This document shows positions 38,623 through 46,997 of a stretch of 64,000 nt of DNA, piece after piece. The position numbers and the translations under genes are program-made. The stretch's first letter is position 1; the number at the start of each line of letters is the position of its first letter. Location of the stretch: the NCBI GenBank assembly GCA_023382535.1, contig JAHDWA010000040.1, positions 1-64,000 of the forward strand. The letters run 5' to 3'. Below the pieces are notes generated by a model, which worked only from the letters and a program-made list of their open reading frames with translations, made no database searches and was not told the origin of the DNA. The stretch is from Anaerolineae bacterium (lineage in GTDB: Bacteria > Chloroflexota > Anaerolineae > 4572-78 > J111).

Positions 38623-40721
38623 GGGCGGGAAATGGTCTCCAAGAGGACGGCGTTCTCGCCGCTGCTGTCGGCAACCAGGGGAACCCGTTCGAGCGTGGTG
38701 GGATCGTATAGGCCGACCCAGAGGCGATAAGTGCCCGGCGGCAAGCTTTCCGGCAGGATTAAATCGGCGGTGTCGCGCAGCCATTCGCCCTGATCTTTGA
38801 GCTGGCCCATAATCCCGCCGGTCAGCAGGCCCTCGTAGATAAAATGATCAGCCTGCGCTACGGTTTGATTTTGCCCGTCGCGCAGTTGAACAAAGACTTT
38901 ATAGGGCTTTCGGATTTGAGCGGTTTTAGGCCGCCAGTACAAAACCAGTTGAACGGTTCGATCCGGGGCCAGCGCGGCCAAGTCAAGGCTATAGCCGCCT
39001 AATTCTACTAAATCGCTAAAATTCGCGTGAAGTTCGGCCAGCGGCTCGGCTGGGATGGCACGCGGGTAGGGCTGGCTCAAAAAAACGAGGACGCTGCTGT
39101 CCTGGCGCTGTACATTCATTTGAGCAAAGACCTGCTGGATAAAGAGCGGTTCATAGCGGCTAAACAAGCGGTTGTTATCCACCACAAACCAGAGCCGGGG
39201 CGACTCAGCCAGAACCTTACTCAACCCCTCCGTTGAGTCAACCAAGGTCGAGCCGACATACCGGTCCACCAACTCTTCCGACTCATCATCGGCGAACACT
39301 CGTGCTGTGCCCTGGGTAGCGTAATAATCGGAGCGGCCCAGGTACAAATAAGCAGCGGAAGGATGGACGGTCATCACCCGGTCGCCCTCTTGCCACTGCG
39401 ACTCTACCCACTTGAAAATAGTATGGTAACCGCCTGTCCCTTTGGCCAGGGCTATGCTCAGGGCTGGGCCAGCCCAATAGGCGACAATCACTAAGACAGG
39501 GAGTAGGTAGTAGAGAGTAGAGAGTAGGGGGATTCCTTGCGGTGGTCCCAAAGGGAGGCTCACCTGCCCCACCGCAGGTGCGGGTCGCTCTCGGCGGTCG
39601 GTAGTCGGTGCTCGAGATGTTAAAAGACGAAGCGATTTTTCAAACACACGGGCCAGGCCATCGGCGGCGAGGAGGAGAAAGGGGGGGTGGCAAAGAATGA
39701 ACAAGTAGCGGGTTTTGCGCCAGGTTGAAGTGAGCGCCAGGCCCAATTCGGCGATGGTCAGCAAAAAAACCAAACCCAGGCAGATAACAGCCAGATCACG
39801 CCGGGTCAGCCGCCCGCGCATGGCGGCCAGGAGCGCCAGGCCAAAAGACAGGGCCGCTAAAATCAATAGGGGCCAGTATTCAGCAGCGGTGTAAACATAG
39901 ATAAAATCGTCAACGCGCTGCCAACTGAAGCCGGGGTCCAAGAATTTATTAAAGACTCCCTGTAGACCACCGCCACCCCCATTTCCACCACTATCGGCGG
40001 CTGTACCGGGAGACAAAAACGGGATCTGTCCTCCCACCGCAAAAGCTACCCCAACGGCCAGCAGCACCCCGGCAACGACCAGTTCCAGGATAACCGTTTT
40101 TTGGCGGTACCAGTCAAACTTGAACTTTCGCTGGCCCAGCCACAGGCCGATCAGCAAGGCCAAACTCCAGACCGGCAGCGCCACTACCGCCACCGAATGG
40201 GCCAGAATCGCCCCGAGATAAATGGCAACTCCCAGCAGGCGGTCAAAGCGGTTAGGGCGCAGAAGAACACCTTGCAGCAGAAAATAGAACCCCAGGAGCA
40301 TGAGTAAGCTGGCCAGGGCATACATGCGCATCCGAGCCGACCAGAGAATCATTTCGGGATCAAAGGTTGCCAGAGTTAAAGCCAGTATGCCTGCGAGCGA
40401 AGTTTGCAGGGTTCGCCGGCCTACCTGATAAAAAGCAGCCAGCGCCAGCACCCCAGCCAGCAAAGAGGGCCAGCGTGCAATTTCCTCCCGGAATCCGGCC
40501 CATTTGATCAAGGGCGCCGCCAGGTAGGATAAAAGCAGACCCTGGTGATACAACAAGCCTGACGGCAAAAAGGGCGCGCCTTTCTGGGCCGTCATCTGCG
40601 CGGCTAACATGCTGATGTATTCGTCAATGTGAAAAATACCGGCCAGTAAGTGCCCGAGACGCAGGGCAAAAGCGGCCAGCAGGAGGATTAGGATGAGAAA
40701 ATAACCAAGTTTGGTTGACAT
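38619..40721 (-). CDS. GT39-like membrane glycosyltransferase, tandem paralogue
   Basis: A 700-residue protein with the Asp-Glu pair in FHIDEYISMLAAQM and the same order of elements as its downstream paralogue, including PFLPSGLLYHQGLLLSYLA, a GDRVMTVHPSAAYLYLGRSD external segment and the beta domain ending in YRLWVGLYDPTTLERVPL. Residues 364-410 are a repeat-derived insert that is absent from the paralogue (APTTDRRERPAP, then STLYYLLP). Probable role: transfer of a sugar from a polyprenyl-phosphate donor on the outer face of the membrane. Confidence 0.82.
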   Translation of the reverse strand: MSTKLGYFLILILLLAAFALRLGHLLAGIFHIDEYISMLAAQMTAQKGAPFLPSGLLYHQGLLLSYLAAPLIKWAGFREEIARWPSLLAGVLALAAFYQVGRRTLQTSLAGILALTLATFDPEMILWSARMRMYALASLLMLLGFYFLLQGVLLRPNRFDRLLGVAIYLGAILAHSVAVVALPVWSLALLIGLWLGQRKFKFDWYRQKTVILELVVAGVLLAVGVAFAVGGQIPFLSPGTAADSGGNGGGGGLQGVFNKFLDPGFSWQRVDDFIYVYTAAEYWPLLILAALSFGLALLAAMRGRLTRRDLAVICLGLVFLLTIAELGLALTSTWRKTRYLFILCHPPFLLLAADGLARVFEKSLRLLTSRAPTTDRRERPAPAVGQVSLPLGPPQGIPLLSTLYYLLPVLVIVAYWAGPALSIALAKGTGGYHTIFKWVESQWQEGDRVMTVHPSAAYLYLGRSDYYATQGTARVFADDESEELVDRYVGSTLVDSTEGLSKVLAESPRLWFVVDNNRLFSRYEPLFIQQVFAQMNVQRQDSSVLVFLSQPYPRAIPAEPLAELHANFSDLVELGGYSLDLAALAPDRTVQLVLYWRPKTAQIRKPYKVFVQLRDGQNQTVAQADHFIYEGLLTGGIMGQLKDQGEWLRDTADLILPESLPPGTYRLWVGLYDPTTLERVPLVADSSGENAVLLETISRP
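39490..39630. repeat. Repeat insert inside a glycosyltransferase gene (TAGAGAGTAG and GGCGGTCGGTAGTCGG units)
   Basis: AGTAGAGAGTAGAGAGTAGG is followed by a CCTGCCCCACCGCAGG palindrome and by GGCGGTCGGTAGTCGG. The tandem paralogue at 36544-38622 lacks this block, so it is an insertion within the reading frame. Confidence 0.75.
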
Positions 40722-40734
40722 AGGACAATAATTG

Positions 40735-40797
40735 TGAATTGTGAATAGTCAATTGTGAATTGTGAATCTTCATTAACCATTCACAATTCACTTTTTT
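40735..40797. repeat. AATTGTGAATTGTGAAT repeat between the methyltransferase and glycosyltransferase genes
   Basis: Direct repeats of AATTGTGAATTGTGAAT are mirrored by ATTCACAATTCAC. It is AT-rich. The element is similar in style to 5881-5945. Confidence 0.65.
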
Positions 40798-40798
40798 C

Positions 40799-41398
40799 TC
40801 AGCCTCGTTTCCGGCCCAGGGCAATTTGCCAGGGGAAAGAGTAACCGTGCCAGACAACATCTACCACGCCGCTGACCATCCGTTTAAAACTGCGCCCGCT
40901 ATAGTTGTGAAAATGTTCAGGATCGTTACCCAGGGCGGGGAGATGTTTGCCCCGCAAAAAATTGGCTCCCCGGAAAAACGGTTCATGGGGGACACTCAAT
41001 AAGACGTATTCCGCCGAAACACGGGCCAGTTCGCGTAACCCAACGGTCGAATCGGGCAGATGCTCCAACACCTCCAGGCAAATAACCAGAGGAAAGTGAT
41101 TGTCGGGAAACGGCAGGTGGTGAACATCAAATTGGGTTAAGGGCGCATGATGCTCCAGATGGTCACGTCCCCAGATCAGGGCATCGGCGCTAAAATCCCC
41201 TCCTATGACCGGGTTGAGGGAGATATGCGCCTGCTGCAAATGTTTCAGCACAAAGCCTTCGCCGCAGCCGGCATCCAGCAAGCAGGCAACACTCGTCTGT
41301 CGAATGAGGGTTACGATGCGCTGATGAAATTTATCCAGCAAGACCCGCTGGAGTGGGTTTGGATTAAGATGTTTTTGACGATTGCCGTGTCGGTCCAT
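40799..41398 (-). CDS. Class I SAM-dependent methyltransferase
   Basis: A 199-residue methyltransferase with motif I LLDAGCGEGFVLKHL, an acidic FDVHHLPFPDNHF segment and ICLEVLEHLPD, typical of type 11 methyltransferases. The start is the ATG at 41398, 22 bases after the GT2 stop; a longer frame overlaps the GT2 gene. It lies in a glycan operon after a polyprenol-phosphate GT2, so a sugar or lipid-linked intermediate is a likely substrate, by context only. Confidence 0.82.
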   Translation of the reverse strand: MDRHGNRQKHLNPNPLQRVLLDKFHQRIVTLIRQTSVACLLDAGCGEGFVLKHLQQAHISLNPVIGGDFSADALIWGRDHLEHHAPLTQFDVHHLPFPDNHFPLVICLEVLEHLPDSTVGLRELARVSAEYVLLSVPHEPFFRGANFLRGKHLPALGNDPEHFHNYSGRSFKRMVSGVVDVVWHGYSFPWQIALGRKRG

Positions 41399-41420
41399 AG
41401 TGAATGAGCAGTAACAAAAA

Positions 41421-42392
41421 TTAGGCCTCGTGTTGCAAAATCTGTTTGATAGCATACTCCTGCTCCGGGCGAAAGGTGAAATAACGGATCATTTCGCCCA
41501 GAAGGCCGGTAGAAAAAAGCTGAATTCCCAGGATCATGGCTAAGATGCCAACGGTAAAGAGCGGTCGGGTGCCAATCGGCTCAACTTCGGCCAGGCCCAG
41601 GGTTCGCCGGAGCCACTCGACGGCCAGATACAATTCAATGAGGCTCCCTAAGCCAAACATAGCCAGGCCGGCCACTCCAAACAAGCGCAGGGGGTGCTTG
41701 AGATAGGTGGTGAGAAACAGGACTGTAATAAAATCTAACAAGCCGCGGATGGTCCGGCCCGCGCCGTATTTGGATACGCCGGCATGGCGGGGGTGATGCT
41801 GCACCGGCAGTTCGGCGGCGCGGAAGCCCTGGCCTACGGCTAACACCGGGATAAAGCGGTGGAAATCACTGTATAAAGGAATTCGTTCGGTTACGGCGCG
41901 GCGATAAACTTTGAAGCCGCAGTTAAAATCGTGCAAGCGGACCCCGCTAAAGGTGGACACGCCCCAGTTAAAAATCCGCGACGGCCAGGTTTTATCAATC
42001 GGGTCCTGGCGATCATAACGCCAGGCCGCCACCAGATCAAAGCCCTCGTTCAGCCTGGCCAGCATGGCCGGAATTTCAGCCGGGTCATCTTGCAGATCGG
42101 CATCAAGGGTAATGATGATTTCGCCCCGGCTGTGGCGAAAGCCGGCCACCAGTCCTGCCGTTTTGCCAAAATTTTGCTGAAAGTGAATCACCCGGACAGC
42201 CGGGTCGGCCTGAAACAGCTCGTTTAAGATGTGCGCCGAGGCATCGGTGCTGCCATCATTAATAAAAATAATTTCATAAGGCAGACCCATGGCCGTCAAG
42301 ACTTCGGTCAGTTTCTGGTGGAGCAGCTTTAAGTTACCTTCTTCATTTAACAGCGGGATAACCACAGAAATAACGGGGGAGGTGGCGGTCAC
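41421..42392 (-). CDS. GT2 glycosyltransferase, polyprenyl-phosphate sugar synthase type (DPM1/GtrB-like)
   Basis: A 323-residue enzyme. The GT-A catalytic domain (residues 8-225) has VVIPLLNEEGNLKLL, INDGSTDAS and the metal-binding ITLDADLQDDP. Two membrane helices at the C-terminus (about 230-305) follow, as in GtrB and other polyprenyl-phosphate glycosyltransferases. It would load a sugar on a polyprenyl phosphate, the donor type used by GT39/GT-C enzymes in the same operon. The start is a GTG overlapping the upstream TGA (GTGA), so it is coupled to the flavoprotein. Confidence 0.9.
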   Translation of the reverse strand: MTATSPVISVVIPLLNEEGNLKLLHQKLTEVLTAMGLPYEIIFINDGSTDASAHILNELFQADPAVRVIHFQQNFGKTAGLVAGFRHSRGEIIITLDADLQDDPAEIPAMLARLNEGFDLVAAWRYDRQDPIDKTWPSRIFNWGVSTFSGVRLHDFNCGFKVYRRAVTERIPLYSDFHRFIPVLAVGQGFRAAELPVQHHPRHAGVSKYGAGRTIRGLLDFITVLFLTTYLKHPLRLFGVAGLAMFGLGSLIELYLAVEWLRRTLGLAEVEPIGTRPLFTVGILAMILGIQLFSTGLLGEMIRYFTFRPEQEYAIKQILQHEA

Positions 42393-43879
42393 GCTCCCTC
42401 CTTCGCCTGCGGCGTTACCCCCGGAAAGGGAGACGAGGCAGGAACACGAATTTCCTCGTGATACGAGCGTTCGGTGTTGACCACCCAGAGGTCGTGTTTT
42501 TCGCCCAGGATATTTTTAACGGCCAGCATGGCGGTTAGCATGGAGTGATCTTGATTGTTATACATATGCAGGCCATTACGCCCGGTCGTTTGCAGATTTT
42601 CGATGGAGCTAAGATAGGTTTTGATCAACTCCAGATAAACTTTGTACTCGCCTGTATAAACGGGGTAGGCTTTGGGTTGGCGGAACACCACCCCATCCAG
42701 CACGTCGGCTTCCTCTACCAGGCCCAACCGGGCCAGTTCGCGCCGGCCCAGCGCAACTAAATCAGGGTCAGACATCTGCCACAGGGCATCGTCCTCATTG
42801 CAGAAATATTCGAGGCCGATGCAGGATGTGCCAGGGTCGGGCACCATGTCAGGACTCCAATTCTTGAAGTTCTGAATCCGGCCCACTTGAACTTCGGGGC
42901 TGTGAACATAAATCCAATTATCGGGAAAGAGATTATCCCGCCGCACAATCAAGGCCACCGTTAAAAAGTCACGGTAACTCAGCTTACGGGCTGCCTCGAC
43001 AACCTCCGGAGCGGGCGCCGGCCTCATTTTCAAAATCAGCTCGCTCAAGGGCATGCTGGAGATAAAGTGATCGCCGCTGGCAATCGTGGACCCGTTGGGG
43101 CCGGCTGAAACAACCTGCTTGACCCGCCGGCCGTTCATCTGCAACTCGACCACCTCGTTCTCCAAAAAAACACGATGATTCTGAGCTTCGATCAACTCCT
43201 GGACGCGCTGCCAGAGCATGCCCGGCCCGCGCCGGGGATAGTCAAAGGCGTCAATCAACGTTTTGACCGCTTGGCTCTCGGAGTTGAAGAGGGCATTTTT
43301 GATCGCCGTCGTCAGCGAGAGGCCCCTAATGCGCTGGGCCGCCCACTCGGCCTTGATTTCGGTGCAGGGAATACCCCATACTTTTTCGGTATAGGTTTTG
43401 AAAAAAATCTGGTACAGCCGCTTGCCAAAACGATTAGAAACCCACTCTTCAAGGTTTTCCTCTTGAGGATAGGGGCGCAAACGCGCCGCAAGGTAACTCA
43501 AGCCGATGCGAATACTCTCGATCAAGCCGAGTTTTAGCAGCGCATCAAAAAAGCGAATCGGGTAGTAAAAAAACTTGTTTTTATAGTAGATGCGCGACAG
43601 CCGGGCGCGATGCAGAAAATCATCGCCCAGCACCTCGCGCCACATGGCCTCCACTTCGGCCACCTTGGTAAAAAAGCGGTGCCCACCGATATCCACCCCG
43701 TACCCTTTGTAATTTTCGGTCCGGGCAATGCCTCCCACCAGCGGCCCCATTTCAAAGACAATCGTCTGTTTGCCCACCTTGCTCAACTGGTAGGCTGCGG
43801 TCAATCCTGCCGGTCCCGCGCCGATGATGACCACATCGGTTTTAAGTTCGATTGGATCTTGCTTAAGTTGATCTGCCAT
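42389..43879 (-). CDS. FAD/NAD(P)-dependent oxidoreductase, UDP-galactopyranose mutase-like
   Basis: A 496-residue protein with an N-terminal dinucleotide fold (VVIIGAGPAGLTAAYQLSK) and GYGVDIGGHRFFTK. It has the KVWGIPCTEIKAEWAAQRI segment common to a family of amine-oxidase-fold proteins found in polysaccharide clusters and related to UDP-galactopyranose mutase, and a late YNNQDHSM FAD-contact stretch. It may isomerise or oxidise a nucleotide-linked or lipid-linked sugar. It heads the GT2-methyltransferase subset, 60 bases after the preceding glycosyltransferase. Confidence 0.8.
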   Translation of the reverse strand: MADQLKQDPIELKTDVVIIGAGPAGLTAAYQLSKVGKQTIVFEMGPLVGGIARTENYKGYGVDIGGHRFFTKVAEVEAMWREVLGDDFLHRARLSRIYYKNKFFYYPIRFFDALLKLGLIESIRIGLSYLAARLRPYPQEENLEEWVSNRFGKRLYQIFFKTYTEKVWGIPCTEIKAEWAAQRIRGLSLTTAIKNALFNSESQAVKTLIDAFDYPRRGPGMLWQRVQELIEAQNHRVFLENEVVELQMNGRRVKQVVSAGPNGSTIASGDHFISSMPLSELILKMRPAPAPEVVEAARKLSYRDFLTVALIVRRDNLFPDNWIYVHSPEVQVGRIQNFKNWSPDMVPDPGTSCIGLEYFCNEDDALWQMSDPDLVALGRRELARLGLVEEADVLDGVVFRQPKAYPVYTGEYKVYLELIKTYLSSIENLQTTGRNGLHMYNNQDHSMLTAMLAVKNILGEKHDLWVVNTERSYHEEIRVPASSPFPGVTPQAKEGA

Positions 43880-43939
43880 TAATCCATTTCAAGATCTCGT
43901 TAATAATTGCTGGATTCAGGAGTGAAGAAGTGCGCTTTT

Positions 43940-46750
43940 TCACTCTCGAGAGGAGTCAGGTTTAACGCTTAACGTCCCTATGGTTAAACTATTGCCCTGC
44001 TCATTGCCGGCAATATCCAAGTAATTCAAACGTAAATTCAAATCCGGCTCATACATGCCGGCCAGCAGCGTGTAGTCGCCGGGGGGTAAGTCGGGCGGCA
44101 GCTTGAGCAGGTGCCGATCCAAAACCGTTTCCCCAGGAGTCCAGGTATTGGCATGAGAGAGTCCACAGACCGGGAAGTCATCAGCCTGGGCTACAACCTC
44201 TGCCTGACCTTCCTCTTGCGAGGAGAGCAAATGGATAAAGACCTTATAACGCAAACTCAGTAGGCTCTGCGCCTGCCAGTACAGGGTAATCGGGACAATC
44301 CCACCCGGCCGGGCATAATCCTGATTAATATCGTAACCTAGCAGGGCTACCCGGCCGGCCAACTGCCCGGCCCGCTCCAGGTACTCCGGTGGAGCATTAT
44401 TCTTTAATTCCGACCCCTCCCCCAGAACCAACGGCGGCTCCAGGAGCGCTTGTGGAGCCGCGGGTTTAGCCATCAATGCTGGGGCAAAATCGGCGGCAGT
44501 GACAGGCGGCTCAAAATAGGCCGGCTCGACCAGGTCAATCACGTCGGCGGGGTGGAGCGGTTGAAACTCTGAAATCGTCAGCCGCAGCCGCCCGTTCCCC
44601 CATAGGCGATAACGCGGGCTGTAACCGAAGTTGGCCGGATCGAAAGGGACATTAAAATCGCTGTCCCCTTTGTAAGTAATCTTTCCTTCCAGTACATAAC
44701 GCGGGTAGCACGGCGTCGAGGGATCACCCAACATATACCAGAGGGGAGCATTGCCGTCGTCGTTGCCGGCCCAGCTTCCCTCTAACTGACCCGTTCGCCG
44801 CAATTGGCCGACAAGCTGCCAGCCCAGGCGAAAAGGATAACCAAACCCGATCCGGGTGCCGTAGGGATAGGCGGCATCGGTCGGATAAAAATTACTCTTG
44901 TGCTCAGGATAAGTCAGTACGTACTCCACGTTGCTGCGCAGAAAGAGCATCAGCGCATGCCCGGCAAAAATCGCCAGAAGGCCGGCGGCGGCCGCAGCGG
45001 CTAACCAGCGTCCTGCGGGCTGGCGCAGGCCCGGCCAGCGGGACACGCTCCAGTGCCAGAGCTGCACTACCATCCAGCCGACCCAGAGGGTCAACGCGCC
45101 CAAAAAGAGGTAGTGATGCTTGCCCGGCCGGTTGACCAGAAAAACATACACCCAAAATGGCGGTGCCAGCCATAGCCAGAGAATTCTCTGCGGCATGTCT
45201 GTTTGCGGCGAAGGAATGACCCATCCAAAAAATAAGGCCAGACCCACGGCCAACAGCCCCGCCGCCAGTTGAACCCAGCCCAGCAGCCAGAGGACCGATC
45301 CACTCAGAAGCAACAGGGCGATTAGCAGGCGGGGGAGCAGGGGACTGCCAGCGCAGAGCGCCAGCCGAGGGGAGCGGAGGCGAGAGTTCTCCTCTCTACC
45401 CGCCTGCCCCCGGTAGTTCACGGGGGTGTTCCTCTGCATCTCGGCTAAAGCAACGATCACCAGCAGCAGCAGCAATCCGTCAAACAGGGCCACATAATAG
45501 GCCGAGTTATACTTCAGCGCCTCGTAGTAGAAAAAGTGGGCCAGGTTGTTAAAGGGCGGGCTGCTGCCCCCGCCAATCCGGTTTTCCAGGTAAGTCCCCG
45601 TGCTTTTGAGATTGGGGTTGAGTGCGAAGGGTATGTAAAATAGGGCGACCGGTACAATGAAAAGGAGGAGGGAGGGCCAGAAACGTGATACGTGATACAT
45701 GATACGTGATACATGATGTGTGAGGCGAAGAAGTTGCAAAACTGATCTTTCCTCGGCTCCTCGCTGCTTCGCTTCTTCGCGGCTCCCCGGCAAGGCAGAG
45801 GCAAAGGTCAGGTAGGCCGCAACGGGTAACAACAAAATCGTCTCGAAATGAAACAGACAGGCAGCGGCCAGTAAAAATGTCGCCAGGCTGTGCCAGTGTC
45901 GAGATTGGCTGCCGGTTTGGTAAAAACGATAGTAGCCATAAATAGCGGTTAGGGTCAACAACAGCACCACGCTTTGATATTGGGCCGTGCGGGCGTAGGA
46001 GACAAAAACCCCATCCACAGCAGCCAGCAGGCCGGCAATCAGGCCCACCCAGGGATTGAATAAGCGCTGCCCCAAGAGAGCGATTAATCCAACAGCGATG
46101 GTTCCGGCAACGGCGAAGGGCAGCCGGGCGGTCTGCTCGTCAAAGCGGCCGGTCAAAGTGCCGATGGCGTTGAGTAATAAAATTTCGCCGGGACCTTTGG
46201 AATGGGTCAACAAGGCATCCCCTTGCCCATAAACCAGTGAGACGGCCCGCAGCAGGATATCGGCCTCGTCACCCTGGTAGTCAGAGTAGTGGATATTGAT
46301 AACACGGAAGCAAGCAGCCAGAAGGAGAATCAGAATAACCGAGTAGGCGAATCGGCGAGTGGGCAAGGAAGAAAACCTCTCTGGTTTTGGATCATTCGCC
46401 ATTCGCTGATACGCTGCTTCGCGCCGCCAGGCAATCAGGGCAAAGAGCAGGGTTAATCCACCCAGGCCAAAGCCGACAGAAAGGGTGTTGAGAGGCAGCC
46501 GCGCCAAGGCCATTAACAGTAGTAATATAGTTGTTAAACTGTAACTTATCGGCACGGCGATAAGCCATTGTTCTGGCTGGGTCAGATGTTCGGATTGCGG
46601 CCGGAGCGCCAGCAGCAGTGCATAACCCGGCAAAAAGGCAATCAGCAGCAACCCGGCGCTCAACTGCCAGGGATACCAGGACACCACCAGGACGAGCAGA
46701 GGCAGCAGGATGGCGCTCGCTCCCAGAATGATCAAATTGCTATTCTTCAT
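43940..46750 (-). CDS. Large GT39-like membrane glycosyltransferase with extra N-terminal membrane domain
   Basis: A 936-residue protein. Residues 1-105 add about four membrane segments before the GT-C core, whose Asp-Glu pair is in YSDYQGDEADILLRAV near residue 160. The core is followed by a soluble segment and a C-terminal beta domain (IVPITLYWQAQSLLSLRYKV, then LPPGDYTLLAGMYEPDLNLR). Two repeat-derived inserts are translated in frame: one near residues 107-137 (GCGAATGG family) and one near 320-370 (EEAKQRGAEER, then THHVSRIMYHVSRF). Confidence 0.8.
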   Translation of the reverse strand: MKNSNLIILGASAILLPLLVLVVSWYPWQLSAGLLLIAFLPGYALLLALRPQSEHLTQPEQWLIAVPISYSLTTILLLLMALARLPLNTLSVGFGLGGLTLLFALIAWRREAAYQRMANDPKPERFSSLPTRRFAYSVILILLLAACFRVINIHYSDYQGDEADILLRAVSLVYGQGDALLTHSKGPGEILLLNAIGTLTGRFDEQTARLPFAVAGTIAVGLIALLGQRLFNPWVGLIAGLLAAVDGVFVSYARTAQYQSVVLLLTLTAIYGYYRFYQTGSQSRHWHSLATFLLAAACLFHFETILLLPVAAYLTFASALPGSREEAKQRGAEERSVLQLLRLTHHVSRIMYHVSRFWPSLLLFIVPVALFYIPFALNPNLKSTGTYLENRIGGGSSPPFNNLAHFFYYEALKYNSAYYVALFDGLLLLLVIVALAEMQRNTPVNYRGQAGREENSRLRSPRLALCAGSPLLPRLLIALLLLSGSVLWLLGWVQLAAGLLAVGLALFFGWVIPSPQTDMPQRILWLWLAPPFWVYVFLVNRPGKHHYLFLGALTLWVGWMVVQLWHWSVSRWPGLRQPAGRWLAAAAAAGLLAIFAGHALMLFLRSNVEYVLTYPEHKSNFYPTDAAYPYGTRIGFGYPFRLGWQLVGQLRRTGQLEGSWAGNDDGNAPLWYMLGDPSTPCYPRYVLEGKITYKGDSDFNVPFDPANFGYSPRYRLWGNGRLRLTISEFQPLHPADVIDLVEPAYFEPPVTAADFAPALMAKPAAPQALLEPPLVLGEGSELKNNAPPEYLERAGQLAGRVALLGYDINQDYARPGGIVPITLYWQAQSLLSLRYKVFIHLLSSQEEGQAEVVAQADDFPVCGLSHANTWTPGETVLDRHLLKLPPDLPPGDYTLLAGMYEPDLNLRLNYLDIAGNEQGNSLTIGTLSVKPDSSRE
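45640..45790. repeat. Composite repeat inside the large glycosyltransferase gene
   Basis: ACGTGATACGTGATACATGA tandem units are followed by TCCTCGGCTCCTCGCTGC-like units. This is the same composite order as at 23030-23190 and 23560-23690, and it encodes HHVSR and GAEER peptides in frame. Confidence 0.75.
46338..46430. repeat. GCGAATGG-family inverted repeat inside the large glycosyltransferase gene
   Basis: GGCGAATCGGCGAGTGG is mirrored by CATTCGCCATTCGC. It corresponds to the intergenic element at 5120-5160. Confidence 0.7.
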
Positions 46751-46997
46751 ATCCGGCAGAGGGGGGTAGAGGTGAGGCCCGATGAATTACCCGATGATTT
46801 TCTGCCCTCCCAACTTGCGGCCTCCGGCGCTTCGATTACGACTACTTCTGGCCAGGGATGAGCAACACCCGGCCAAAACAGGGCCATTTTACCATCAGAC
46901 GGATGATAATTCAAACCCCGTGATCAAACTCTATGCGCCCCAAATTTTGGACAGACTTTAAAGGTCTTTAAAACCCTTGCAGGTCTAGTTTCTTCAC
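46751..46997. other. 247-base gap between glycosyltransferase genes
   Basis: No gene seen. A short repeat at 46950-46988 combines AGACTTTAAAGGTCTTTAAA with CCTTGCAGGTCT, a common bacterial intergenic repeat pattern. No promoter boxes are convincing. Confidence 0.4.
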
